From the NCBI GenBank assembly GCA_963663605.2, contig CAXXVF010000002.1, positions 1,054,001 to 1,118,000 of the forward strand: a stretch of 64,000 bases of DNA, read 5' to 3'. Source of the stretch: Sporobacter sp963663605. GTDB taxonomy: Bacteria > Bacillota > Clostridia > Oscillospirales > Oscillospiraceae. How positions within the stretch are numbered: position 1 is the stretch's first letter; each line of letters starts with the position of its first letter. The notes beneath the pieces are model-generated. The model searched no databases and was not told the DNA's origin. It saw nothing but the letters and a program-made list of their open reading frames with translations. Shown in pieces: positions 1 to 6,858 of this stretch. The position numbers were made by a program, and so were the translations under genes.

Positions 1-1230
1 GCCATCGTCTCCGACGGCGAGCTGTGCTCATCGGTCCGAACGGGCGACGAGGCCGTCATTGTATTGGATAAAACGCCGTTTTACGCCGAGATGGGCGGAC
101 AGTCCGCCGATTTCGGTACGATGTCCTGTCACGACGCTTTCTTCAAGGTCACGAACGTCCAGAAAAACAAGGGCGGTAAATACCTGCATTACGGCGTCGT
201 GGTCGCCGGTGAACTCAATGTGGAATACGAGGTCATGGCGCTTATTGACGAGGAACGGCGCAACGCCATCCAGCGCGCGCACTCGGCCACGCATCTTTTA
301 CACAAAGCACTCAAAACCGTTTTAGGCGACCACGTTCAACAGGCCGGTTCGCTCGTCGAGCCGGACAAGCTGCGGTTTGACTTCACGCATTTTTCCGCCG
401 TGACGCCGGAAGAGCTCGCCGAGGTGGAAAACCAGGTCAATGCCGTCATTCTGGAAGGCCTCCCGATAAAAGTTGAAGAGATGTCGCTGGCGCAGGCTAA
501 AAAATCCGGCGCGACGGCGCTTTTCGGAGAAAAATACGGCAAGACCGTGCGCGTTGTTAACATGGGCGCGTACTCCATGGAGCTGTGCGGCGGAACGCAT
601 CTGGACAACACGGCCAAAGCAGGCATGTTCAATATCTTAAGCGAGTTCTCGGTCGCCTCCGGCGTGCGGCGCATCGAGGCCATCGTCGGCCGGGAAACGC
701 TGCGCAGCGTCAACCACAACCGTGCGCTTCTCCAAAAACTCACGGGCGCCGTAAAAGCCGGCAGTCCGGAAGAACTGCCCGAAAAGCTTGAACAGCAGCT
801 GGGCGAGCTGCGCGCGATGCGGCGCGCCGTCGATGTATACAGGTCGAAGGACTCCCAAAACGACGCCAGCCGTTTCCTTCTGGGCGCGCGGACCGTTGGC
901 GGCTTGAATATCGTTACGGCCACCCTGGCCGACGTCAATACGGACAAGCTCCGCCGGATGGGCGATCATTTAAGGGACAAGGACGACGCGGTCGTCGCGG
1001 TATTGTCCACAGTCCACGACGGGAAAATCACATTCAACGCCGTCTGCGGCAAGGAAGCCGTGGCAAAAGGCGTACGCGCCGGCGACGTCATCAAGGCCGT
1101 TACAAAGATCTGCGGCGGCTCCGGCGGCGGCAAGCCCGATTCGGCCATGGGCGGCGGCAAAGACGTGTCGAAGCTCGACGACGCACTGGCCGCTACGGAC
1201 GATTTTGTCGCCGAAAAACTGGGGCTGTAA
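1..1230 (+). CDS. alaS: Alanine--tRNA ligase, C-terminal part (5' end outside window)
   Basis: The reading frame is open from base 1, so the aminoacylation domain lies to the left of the window. What remains is the editing and C-terminal region. An HSATHLLH motif near base 280 and a CGGTHLDNT motif near 585 supply the zinc-binding residues (HxxxH and CxxxH) of the second-additional (SAD) editing domain, which clears Ser/Gly-tRNA(Ala). A coiled linker follows at about 770-870, then a DHHA1 domain ending in a Gly-rich GGSGGGKPDSAMGGG segment near 1115-1160. These motifs are diagnostic for AlaRS in the cytoplasm. No terminator is obvious directly downstream; an interspersed-repeat cluster follows the stop codon. 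Confidence 0.97.
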   Translation, partial: AIVSDGELCSSVRTGDEAVIVLDKTPFYAEMGGQSADFGTMSCHDAFFKVTNVQKNKGGKYLHYGVVVAGELNVEYEVMALIDEERRNAIQRAHSATHLLHKALKTVLGDHVQQAGSLVEPDKLRFDFTHFSAVTPEELAEVENQVNAVILEGLPIKVEEMSLAQAKKSGATALFGEKYGKTVRVVNMGAYSMELCGGTHLDNTAKAGMFNILSEFSVASGVRRIEAIVGRETLRSVNHNRALLQKLTGAVKAGSPEELPEKLEQQLGELRAMRRAVDVYRSKDSQNDASRFLLGARTVGGLNIVTATLADVNTDKLRRMGDHLRDKDDAVVAVLSTVHDGKITFNAVCGKEAVAKGVRAGDVIKAVTKICGGSGGGKPDSAMGGGKDVSKLDDALAATDDFVAEKLGL

Positions 1231-1264
1231 AGCGCGCAAGCCTCTGCGCTTTTAGGGGCGTGGG

Positions 1265-1510
1265 GCGCGGACAAGGGACGATGTGGGCATCGTCCCCTAC
1301 GAAGACGAAGAAACTGCGGACGTCCGTCCCTACGTAATACGACGATGGCCCGGCGGGCGGGTTAAGACAATCCTCAGTCGGCACAGCTGACAGCTCCTTT
1401 CAAAAGGAGCCTTTGGCGGCTCAAGAGGCCGCAGGGAGAAAACCGTCTTCCAGGCGGGTCACAGGGCGCAGCCCTATTCCTTTAAGGGGCGGCGGGCGGG
1501 ATCAGATAAA
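1265..1510. repeat. Interspersed GC-rich intergenic repeat cluster, copy 1
   Basis: This fills most of the 313-bp gap between alaS and the HIT gene. It contains short palindromic pieces of the type GGGCATCGTCCCCTAC and GGACGTCCGTCCCTAC, then CAGCTCCTTTCAAAAGGAGC (1389-1408). It ends with a GGGCGCAGCCCTATTCCTTTAAGG..GGCGGGCGGGAT unit. The same pieces recur at 2540-2925, 11.1, 13.6-14.0, 17.5, 19.4 and 28.5 kb. No coding potential is convincing here. Confidence 0.75.
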
Positions 1511-1543
1511 ACAAATTTATTATACGGCATGGGAGGTAATACA

Positions 1544-1894
1544 ATGTCCGATTGTCTATTCTGCAAGATCGCGTCCGGGGAAATCCCCTCGACGAAACGT
1601 TATGAGGACGACGACGTCCTCGCATTCAACGACCTGTACCCGCAGGCGCCGGTGCATATACTCGTTATACCGAAAAAGCATATCGCCTGCGCGGCGGACA
1701 TAACGGCGGACAATTCCGCCCTCGTCGCCAAATGTTTCGAGGCGATCGCCAAGATCACCAAAGAGATTGGCGTCGACAAGGGGTTCCGCGTCATTACCAA
1801 CTGCGGCGCGGACGCCGGTCAGTCGGTCCACCACCTGCACTTTCACATCCTTGCCGGACGGAAGCTCGGCGAAAAGCTGTGCCCCGTAGATTAA
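1544..1894 (+). CDS. HIT family (histidine triad) nucleotide-binding protein, Hint-like
   Basis: The product is 116 residues. It opens with SDCLFCKIASGEIPS and has the histidine triad HLHFHIL near its C-terminus, typical of Hint-type purine-nucleoside phosphoramidases. The length matches the bacterial family (about 110-120 residues). I chose the ATG at 1544 because GGGAGG lies at 1531-1536 directly upstream; an in-frame ATG at 1529 would overlap that Shine-Dalgarno site. It is monocistronic, with a terminator right after the stop. The physiological substrate is unknown; cytoplasmic location is inferred from the absence of a signal peptide. Confidence 0.95.
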   Translation: MSDCLFCKIASGEIPSTKRYEDDDVLAFNDLYPQAPVHILVIPKKHIACAADITADNSALVAKCFEAIAKITKEIGVDKGFRVITNCGADAGQSVHHLHFHILAGRKLGEKLCPVD

Positions 1895-1911
1895 AACAGA
1901 AAGTCAATAAA

Positions 1912-1942
1912 CACCGCCCGCCTTTACGCGGGCGGCGTTTTT
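1912..1942 (+). terminator. Rho-independent terminator of the HIT gene
   Basis: A GC-rich hairpin (ACCGCCCGC / GCGGGCGGC, loop CTTTAC) is followed by a TTTTT run, 18 bases after the HIT stop codon. Confidence 0.85.
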
Positions 1943-1959
1943 GACTTAAGCCGATACAG

Positions 1960-1988
1960 TTTACAGCTTCCCTCAAATGGTATATAAT
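1960..1988 (+). promoter_or_regulatory. Sigma-A promoter of the first small membrane gene
   Basis: TTTACA (1960-1965), a 17-bp spacer and TATAAT (1983-1988) lie about 30 bases before the start codon at 2019. Confidence 0.7.
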
Positions 1989-2018
1989 AGGGGTATATAT
2001 ATATACGGAGGAACCACA

Positions 2019-2255
2019 ATGGCAACTGCAATGGGCTTTAGTATAATACTTTTCTTTTTCTTAGCCATCGTCGGCATCGCTTTGCTGGTGCTTATATTCT
2101 CAGTCTTAATAAAGGCCAACAGGCTGCTTGATATTAAGCTCGAAAAAGAGAAGCCGGATAAAGGCCGGCAGCGGCAAAGCTATTACGCCCAGCCGGATCA
2201 ATCGCCGGAACAACCGCAGCAGCAATCGTCTGCAGAGCATGACAATGAAACGTAA
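2019..2255 (+). CDS. Small single-span membrane protein (78 aa), unknown function
   Basis: The start at 2019 is preceded by CGGAGG at 2006-2011. Residues about 5-32 form one strongly hydrophobic helix. It is followed by a positively charged KANRLLDIKLEKEK stretch and a Gln/Pro/Ser-rich hydrophilic tail. The helix plus the 'VLIKANRLL' junction is closely similar to the next gene (VLIKANKLL), so the two are tandem paralogues. I recognise no family. The likely topology is N-out with a cytoplasmic tail, by the positive-inside rule. It has its own sigma-A promoter. Confidence 0.75.
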   Translation: MATAMGFSIILFFFLAIVGIALLVLIFSVLIKANRLLDIKLEKEKPDKGRQRQSYYAQPDQSPEQPQQQSSAEHDNET

Positions 2256-2284
2256 CGTCGCATCTATCGTTAGGAGTGTTTGAT

Positions 2285-2449
2285 ATGGGCTTGCATTGGT
2301 CCGATGTATTAATCCATCTGTTCAATCTGTTCGTATTCGCCGCCGGTATCGCTGTGTTGGTGCTGATATTTATAGTTTTGATAAAAGCGAATAAGCTGCT
2401 GAAGTTCAGGCTTGAAAAAGCGAAAAAGGAAAATGACCGGCAGCAATAA
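2285..2449 (+). CDS. Small single-span membrane protein (54 aa), paralogue of the preceding gene
   Basis: ATG at 2285 follows GTTAGGAGTGTTTGAT, with AGGAG as the ribosome site. The 54-residue product has an N-terminal amphipathic piece, one hydrophobic helix (about residues 15-33) and a Lys/Glu-rich tail beginning KANKLLKFRLEKAKKE. The helix/tail junction repeats that of the 78-residue neighbour 29 bases upstream, indicating tandem duplication. It is probably cotranscribed with that gene and ends at a strong terminator. Function is unknown; small membrane-protein regulators look like this, but nothing shows that role. Confidence 0.7.
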   Translation: MGLHWSDVLIHLFNLFVFAAGIAVLVLIFIVLIKANKLLKFRLEKAKKENDRQQ

Positions 2450-2467
2450 CAACAGGAAAAACGAAAA

Positions 2468-2496
2468 GAAACGCCCGCCGCCCGGCGGCGTTTTTT
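2468..2496 (+). terminator. Rho-independent terminator after the small membrane protein pair
   Basis: A GC hairpin (CGCCCGCCG / CGGCGGCG) is followed by TTTTTT, 20 bases after the stop at 2449. Confidence 0.8.
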
Positions 2497-2539
2497 GCGT
2501 TTCCCTCTTAGCACTTGGACACACAGGACCTGTTCGTTT

Positions 2540-2925
2540 TCAAACGCGGACCGCCGGAAAACTCCCTCAGTCGACAAAGCCGGCTGCTCCTTTCAAAAGG
2601 AGCCTTTGGACAACGCGGACGGCGGACGGCCACGCAGGGCCGTCCCTACGTCGGCGGTGCGGTATTACCCGACGTGGGAAACGGCGGGCGAACACAGTTC
2701 GCCCCTACGTAAAAAGACGATGGTCCAACGGGCGGATATGGAATCCGCCCCTACAAGGACGGGGCAACGCCTTGTTCGTTTGTTTGGGCACTGGGATCAT
2801 AAGGGCGGAGCCCTATCCCCTGCGGCGTATCCGTCTTCTAATCGGGTCATTGGGCAACCGTATTCTTACAGCGGGGGTGTGGGGGGAACCCCCACTCCTT
2901 TAAGGGCGGCGGGCGGGATATGATC
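2540..2925. repeat. Interspersed GC-rich intergenic repeat cluster, copy 2
   Basis: This fills the gap 2450-3024. It holds a GCTCCTTTCAAAAGGAGCC unit (2589-2607), several 'GGCCACGCAGGGCCGTCCCTAC' and 'GGGCGAACACAGTTCGCCCCTAC' type palindromes, and two 'GGCGGAGCCCTATCCC' / 'CCTTTAAGGGCGGCGGGCGGGAT' units. Long overlapping open frames cross it in several phases, but they only reflect its GC-rich, stop-poor composition. Confidence 0.75.
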
Positions 2926-2944
2926 AAAATCAGTATTCTTCCCT

Positions 2945-2973
2945 TTGCATTTTCTGCACCAGCGGGGTATAAT
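2945..2973 (+). promoter_or_regulatory. Sigma-A promoter of the third small membrane gene
   Basis: TTGCAT (2945-2950), a 17-bp spacer and TATAAT (2968-2973), 52 bases before the start codon. Confidence 0.65.
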
Positions 2974-3024
2974 TATCCATATAGGAACAAACGCCGGCAT
3001 CGGGTGCTCGCAAGGGGGATGCAA

Positions 3025-3198
3025 ATGGACGATAAATCTTTTATACTCATGTGGATCGTCTATGCCATCATTCAATATGTGGCAATCATCGGGATCGTCA
3101 TATTAGCCGTTTATATGGTGCGAAAAGGCAAATTCAAGGAATGGAAGCAGCGCAGGAAACTGAAAAAAGAAAAAAAACAAAATAACAAGGAAAAGTAA
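3025..3198 (+). CDS. Small single-span membrane protein (57 aa), unknown function
   Basis: The start at 3025 follows AAGGGGGAT with good spacing; an in-frame ATG at 3019 lies too close to that ribosome site. The first 35 residues are one hydrophobic helix (about residues 7-30). A strongly basic tail of Lys/Arg/Glu follows. The plan (one helix and a charged cytoplasmic tail) resembles the two small genes upstream, but sequence similarity is too weak to call a paralogue. It has its own promoter and terminator. I recognise no family. Confidence 0.7.
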   Translation: MDDKSFILMWIVYAIIQYVAIIGIVILAVYMVRKGKFKEWKQRRKLKKEKKQNNKEK

Positions 3199-3226
3199 AC
3201 ACCCGCCGGAAGGCGGGTGCTTCTTG
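3199..3226 (+). terminator. Terminator after the 57-aa membrane protein
   Basis: A perfect 8-bp stem, CACCCGCC / GGCGGGTG, has a GGAA loop and is followed by a pyrimidine-rich CTTCTT. Confidence 0.7.
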
Positions 3227-3315
3227 TGCAGGAGATATTTTCAGCCCGGGCGTCACCTGCGCGGACGGGTCAAATTATTTCTCTTGTTTTTGTTTAATTT
3301 AAAATATCCTTGGTC

Positions 3316-3343
3316 TTGACTTTACGCTTAAATTGGTTATAAT
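3316..3343 (+). promoter_or_regulatory. Promoter of the cold-shock gene
   Basis: TTGACT (3316-3321), a 16-bp spacer and TATAAT (3338-3343). The start codon is at 3469, so the mRNA has a leader of roughly 120 bases. Long structured leaders are usual for cold-shock genes and act in cold-dependent translation. Confidence 0.8.
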
Positions 3344-3468
3344 AAATATGTACTTCATGAACACTGCTTTGTCCTCACAAGTTTGTTGCGGATCATTGTT
3401 CTTTGATGGTTTGATCAGCTTGTGGGATTTGTTATTTCTGGGTACAAATAAATTAATGGAGGTACCCG

Positions 3469-3681
3469 ATGAACAGTGGTACGGTAAAATGGTTTAATTC
3501 AGAAAAAGGCTATGGCTTTATTGCCAACGACACCGGCGGGGAAGATATTTTCGTCCATTTTTCAGCCATCGAGGGAAACGGCTTTAAAACTCTGGAAGAG
3601 GGTCAGAAAGTCACTTTCGATATCGAAGCCGATCCGAAGAACGCCGATAAACTCAGGGCAGCCAACGTCTGCGCAGTATAA
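3469..3681 (+). CDS. Cold-shock domain protein (CspA family)
   Basis: The 70-residue product is one cold-shock domain. It has the RNA-binding motifs KGYGFI (RNP1) and DIFVHFSAI (RNP2) and the N-terminal GTVKWFN signature. The family binds single-stranded RNA and DNA, acting as an RNA chaperone at low temperature or in stationary phase. ATG at 3469 follows GGAGGT with ideal spacing. The gene is monocistronic, between its own promoter with a long leader and a strong terminator. Confidence 0.97.
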   Translation: MNSGTVKWFNSEKGYGFIANDTGGEDIFVHFSAIEGNGFKTLEEGQKVTFDIEADPKNADKLRAANVCAV

Positions 3682-3695
3682 CGGCCATTTAAATC

Positions 3696-3727
3696 AAACG
3701 TCCGCAGGTGCGGACGTTTTTTCTTTT
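3696..3727 (+). terminator. Rho-independent terminator of the cold-shock gene
   Basis: A hairpin AAACGTCCGCA / TGCGGACGTTT is followed by a T-rich run. Confidence 0.9.
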
Positions 3728-3853
3728 TGGGGACAGGCGCAGCATGCGCCTGTCCCCTGCTTTTCGGCGGTCTTATGCCGGCCGCTAATCCACTATGCCT
3801 TTTAGGGCATTTTGTATTTGTTGGAATTTGTTATAATAAAATGCATAGCAGGG

Positions 3854-3884
3854 TTGACTTGACTATTACTTCATAGTTTAGAAT
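3854..3884 (+). promoter_or_regulatory. MerR-type promoter with 19-bp spacer
   Basis: TTGACT (3854-3859) and TAGAAT (3879-3884) are separated by exactly 19 bp, the over-long spacing characteristic of promoters that MerR-family activators untwist. A short dyad, ACTAT-N6-ATAGT (3862-3877), sits inside the spacer. The predicted transcription start is near 3891, just before the MerR gene. A further TATAAT is present at 3832-3837 without a good -35. Confidence 0.6.
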
Positions 3885-3904
3885 GATTTTGGACGGTGAG
3901 TTTC

Positions 3905-4351
3905 ATGTATACCATACGTGATTTATGCAAAATTTCCAAGCTGTCGCGCAGTACCATACTCTATTATGATTCTTTAGGGCTTTTGAAGCCCGCTGAACGA
4001 AGCGCTTCGAATTACCGGCTCTATTCCGATGAATCAATAAAAACGCTCAACAAAATCTGCCTTTATCGTGAAGCCGGCGTCAGCCTGTCAGATATCGGAA
4101 TGCTGACCGATATGCCGGAAAATGACGACATATACATCGATATTCTTGAAAAAACGCTGATTCTTCTCAATAATCAGGCCCATAAAGTGCAGGAAAAGCA
4201 AAAAATGATTATCGACATGATCAAAACAATAAAGGACAATGATAATACCGAGGATGCCTTTGACGAAGAATATGACGCCCGCAGAAAGCGCATTGCCCAG
4301 TTTGCATTTGATATACACGATTATGTTGGTATCAGCGAGGAGGATGAATAA
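3905..4351 (+). CDS. MerR-family transcriptional regulator
   Basis: The 148-residue product starts with a winged-helix MerR DNA-binding domain (YTIRDLCKISKLSRSTILYYDSLGLL, then the wing residues NYRLYSDE). A long dimerisation helix follows at about residues 75-110. There is a short acidic C-terminus with no Cys cluster, so a metal-sensing role is unlikely. A GTG at 3896 is an alternative start, but it would leave almost no leader behind the predicted transcription start, so I prefer ATG 3905. The acyl-CoA dehydrogenase gene follows 111 bases downstream with no intervening terminator, so it is the most likely target or operon partner. Confidence 0.88.
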   Translation: MYTIRDLCKISKLSRSTILYYDSLGLLKPAERSASNYRLYSDESIKTLNKICLYREAGVSLSDIGMLTDMPENDDIYIDILEKTLILLNNQAHKVQEKQKMIIDMIKTIKDNDNTEDAFDEEYDARRKRIAQFAFDIHDYVGISEEDE

Positions 4352-4462
4352 GTTCTGATAAATATCTTCCCGTTGTTGTTTATACGGTAACAAAGGCGCT
4401 CTGTACATATTATTCCACAAATCTTGAATGGATCCAACAACGTTTATATGGGAGGAAAAGAA

Positions 4463-5611
4463 ATGGTACTGTCAGAGGAACACCAAATGATGCGGGAACT
4501 GTTCCGGGAGTTTGCAAAAAAAGAATTCACAGCAGCGCTTCTCGATGAATTGGAGGAAACCGGCGCTTTCAACCGTGACATACACAATAAAATGGCCGGA
4601 GCAGGTTTCATGGGAGTGAAAATCCCGGAGGATTACGGCGGTCAAGGCGGCGACAGTATGGCTTACGTCCTTATGATGGAGGAACTTGCAAGAGTAAGTC
4701 CGGTTCTCTCGATATACGCAAACACCTCAAATTCTCTTGGCGCAGGACCGCTGCTGTTCTGCGGAAACGAGCAGCAGAAAAAAAAATACCTTCCTGCAAT
4801 CGCCAGCGGGGAAAAAATCCTGGTTTTTGGGTTAACAGAACCGGGCGCCGGCTCTGATGCAGGCGGCATTCGGACTACGGCCGTCATAAACCAGGAAGGC
4901 TTTGTTCTAAACGGCCGAAAGTGCTTTATCTCAGGCGCGCCGATCGCGGACTATACAGTCGTCTTTGCTAAAACCGACCCCGCCCAGAAGGGTTCACATG
5001 GCATCTCAATGTTCATTGTTGACATGAAGCTGCCCGGCATAACCTGCGGAAAGCATGAGCACAAGATGGGCATAAAGGGGTATCCTACCAGTGATGTTAT
5101 TCTTGAGGATGTACATGTCCCTGAAGATTGCCTGCTCGGGACGCTTCACAACGGGTATTCCACCGCTATGAAAACATTGGATGGCGGTCGCCTTGGCACG
5201 GCCGCTCAGGCGGTCGGCATTGCACAGGGATGCCTTGATTTATCTGCTAAATACGCCAAGGAACGCAAACAGTTCGGTCAGCAAATCAGCAAGTTCCAGG
5301 GTGTCAGCTTCATGCTTGCCGATATGGCTACGGAGATAGAAGCCGCCCGCCAGTTGGTTTATCATACGGCGATGGCAAAGGATAACGGCAGTCCGGAAAG
5401 CACGAAACTCTGCTCTATGAGTAAATACTTCGCCTCTGAAATGTGTAACCGCTGCGCGTACAAGGCTGTTCAAATACACGGCGGTTATGGCTACATAAAA
5501 GAATACCCGGTGGAGCGGTTTTACCGCGATGCACGGATCACAACTATCTATGAAGGAACTTCCCAGGTCCAGCAGATCGTCATCTCAAACAATCTTCTTA
5601 AGCGCTATTAG
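4463..5611 (+). CDS. Acyl-CoA dehydrogenase
   Basis: The 382-residue product has the normal length for the family. It shows the N-terminal helical domain, the FAD/substrate motif FGLTEPGAGSDAGG and the signature KERKQFGQQISKFQ. Near the C-terminus is the catalytic Glu in YEGTSQVQQI (about residue 364), the position used by short- and medium-chain enzymes such as butyryl-CoA dehydrogenase. It would oxidise an acyl-CoA to the trans-2-enoyl-CoA with FAD, passing electrons to an ETF. No etfAB or crotonase genes are nearby, so the pathway is not shown by context. ATG 4463 follows GGAGG at 4451-4455. It lies behind a MerR regulator. Confidence 0.95.
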   Translation: MVLSEEHQMMRELFREFAKKEFTAALLDELEETGAFNRDIHNKMAGAGFMGVKIPEDYGGQGGDSMAYVLMMEELARVSPVLSIYANTSNSLGAGPLLFCGNEQQKKKYLPAIASGEKILVFGLTEPGAGSDAGGIRTTAVINQEGFVLNGRKCFISGAPIADYTVVFAKTDPAQKGSHGISMFIVDMKLPGITCGKHEHKMGIKGYPTSDVILEDVHVPEDCLLGTLHNGYSTAMKTLDGGRLGTAAQAVGIAQGCLDLSAKYAKERKQFGQQISKFQGVSFMLADMATEIEAARQLVYHTAMAKDNGSPESTKLCSMSKYFASEMCNRCAYKAVQIHGGYGYIKEYPVERFYRDARITTIYEGTSQVQQIVISNNLLKRY

Positions 5612-5743
5612 CAATAACGGCAATACCTGATTCTACGATGTGCTGATCTCATTACGTGTCGATAATTCCCCCAGTGCTTTTGAAGCTGCGAAATATATCT
5701 GCTCAAATACCATTTTTCAAGAGTAAAATCATAGTATTTCAGT

Positions 5744-5780
5744 CGTGCCTTTGATGGGCTTTGCCTGCATCAAAGGCACG
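5744..5780. other. Perfect 13-bp inverted repeat
   Basis: CGTGCCTTTGATG (5744-5756) and its exact complement (5768-5780) are separated by 11 bases. It lies 130 bases after the acyl-CoA dehydrogenase. Only a weak pyrimidine tract (CTTCTTCC) follows, so it may be a weak terminator or a protein-binding dyad. Confidence 0.55.
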
Positions 5781-5800
5781 CTTCTTCCATGCTTTAATCC

Positions 5801-5829
5801 GCATAAAGCTCGTACCCCGGTCATATTCT
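5801..5829 (+). promoter_or_regulatory. Sigma-E-like promoter before the pdaB-like gene
   Basis: GCATAAA (5801-5807), a 14-bp spacer and CATATTCT (5822-5829) fit the mother-cell sigma-E pattern (kmATAnn, 14 bp, CATACAnT) with mismatches in the -10. In B. subtilis, pdaB is sigma-E dependent, so the match is biologically consistent. Confidence 0.45.
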
Positions 5830-5857
5830 CCAATATAAAGCAATCGGAGGGATGGCC

Positions 5858-6643
5858 ATGAAAAACGATTATGAAGCCGGAGGACATAAATTCATTGTTA
5901 TCACAAAAAGGCGGATCGCGCTCGGTGCGACGATACTTGCGGTCATTTTGATATTTATCGCCGTCAACAACCCGGCGATCGTCGGGGTGTCGGCAACAAA
6001 GCGTGCGCTCCCGATCTACCGCGTCGAGCGCGACAACAAATGCGTGAGCCTCACGTTTGACGCCGCGTGGGGCAACGAGGACACGCAGCAGCTCATCGAC
6101 ATACTCGCCCGGTACAATGTCAAGGCGACGTTTTTCGTCGTCGGGATGTGGGTCGACAAATATCCCGAGTCCGTCAAGGCGCTTTCGGACGCCGGGCATG
6201 AGGTCATGAACCACTCCAACAGCCACGAGCATTTCTCGAAGCTGTCTGCCGAGGAGATCGCATCGAACCTCACAACGTGCAACGACAAAATTGCCGCCGT
6301 CACAGGCGTCGTGCCGATGCTGTTCCGCGCGCCGTACGGCGAGTACGACGACCACGTCGTCAAGGCGGTCACGGCCATGGGCATGTATACGATTCAATGG
6401 GATGTTGACAGCCTGGACTGGAAAGACCTGCAGGCCGGCGAGATCACAAGCCGCGTCACAGGCAAAGTCCAGCCGGGCAGCATCGTACTGTTTCATAACG
6501 CGGCGCTGCACACACCGGAAGCGCTGCCCGCGATTATCGAGCACCTGATTGCCGACGGATACGCCATCGTTCCGGTATCGGAGCTCATTCTTAAGGAAAA
6601 TTACGACATCGATCATACCGGCCGTCAGATACCGGTGCGCTAG
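5858..6643 (+). CDS. PdaB-like sporulation polysaccharide deacetylase
   Basis: The 261-residue product has one N-terminal membrane helix (about residues 19-40) and an extracytoplasmic NodB-homology domain. Motif 1 is LTFDAAWG, the TFD(A/I)xWG variant used by the PdaB/sporulation group instead of TFDDG. Motif 2 is HSNSHEH, supplying metal-binding His residues. Motif 3 is RAPYGEYD; later motifs are DVDSLDW and LFHNA. It should remove N-acetyl groups from peptidoglycan or spore-wall sugars. I prefer ATG 5858 over 5852 because GGAGG ends at 5850. It stands alone. Confidence 0.9.
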   Translation: MKNDYEAGGHKFIVITKRRIALGATILAVILIFIAVNNPAIVGVSATKRALPIYRVERDNKCVSLTFDAAWGNEDTQQLIDILARYNVKATFFVVGMWVDKYPESVKALSDAGHEVMNHSNSHEHFSKLSAEEIASNLTTCNDKIAAVTGVVPMLFRAPYGEYDDHVVKAVTAMGMYTIQWDVDSLDWKDLQAGEITSRVTGKVQPGSIVLFHNAALHTPEALPAIIEHLIADGYAIVPVSELILKENYDIDHTGRQIPVR

Positions 6644-6858
6644 ATGTCCGTCAGCTTGCATCACGGCACCTTATGGTTTTTGTTACAATTTTATAAAATA
6701 TGGCAAGTAATGAATAATATATTCACGAATGCCCATAATATTCGCCCGCTTTCTTTATTTATTCCAATATTTGTGTTATGATTATCTATATCTATGCGCC
6801 GGACAATTCTGGATACCGAAACGAACATAACACATGGATATAGAAGAAAGGAGTTTTT

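Noticed and set aside
2412..2923. Two overlapping frames of 142-163 codons after the small membrane proteins
   Set aside because: They run through a terminator and the interspersed repeat cluster, with no ribosome site; the repeat is stop-poor in several frames.
5729..6664. 311-codon minus-strand frame
   Set aside because: It covers the pdaB-like gene in antisense; the plus-strand gene has all NodB motifs and a good ribosome site.
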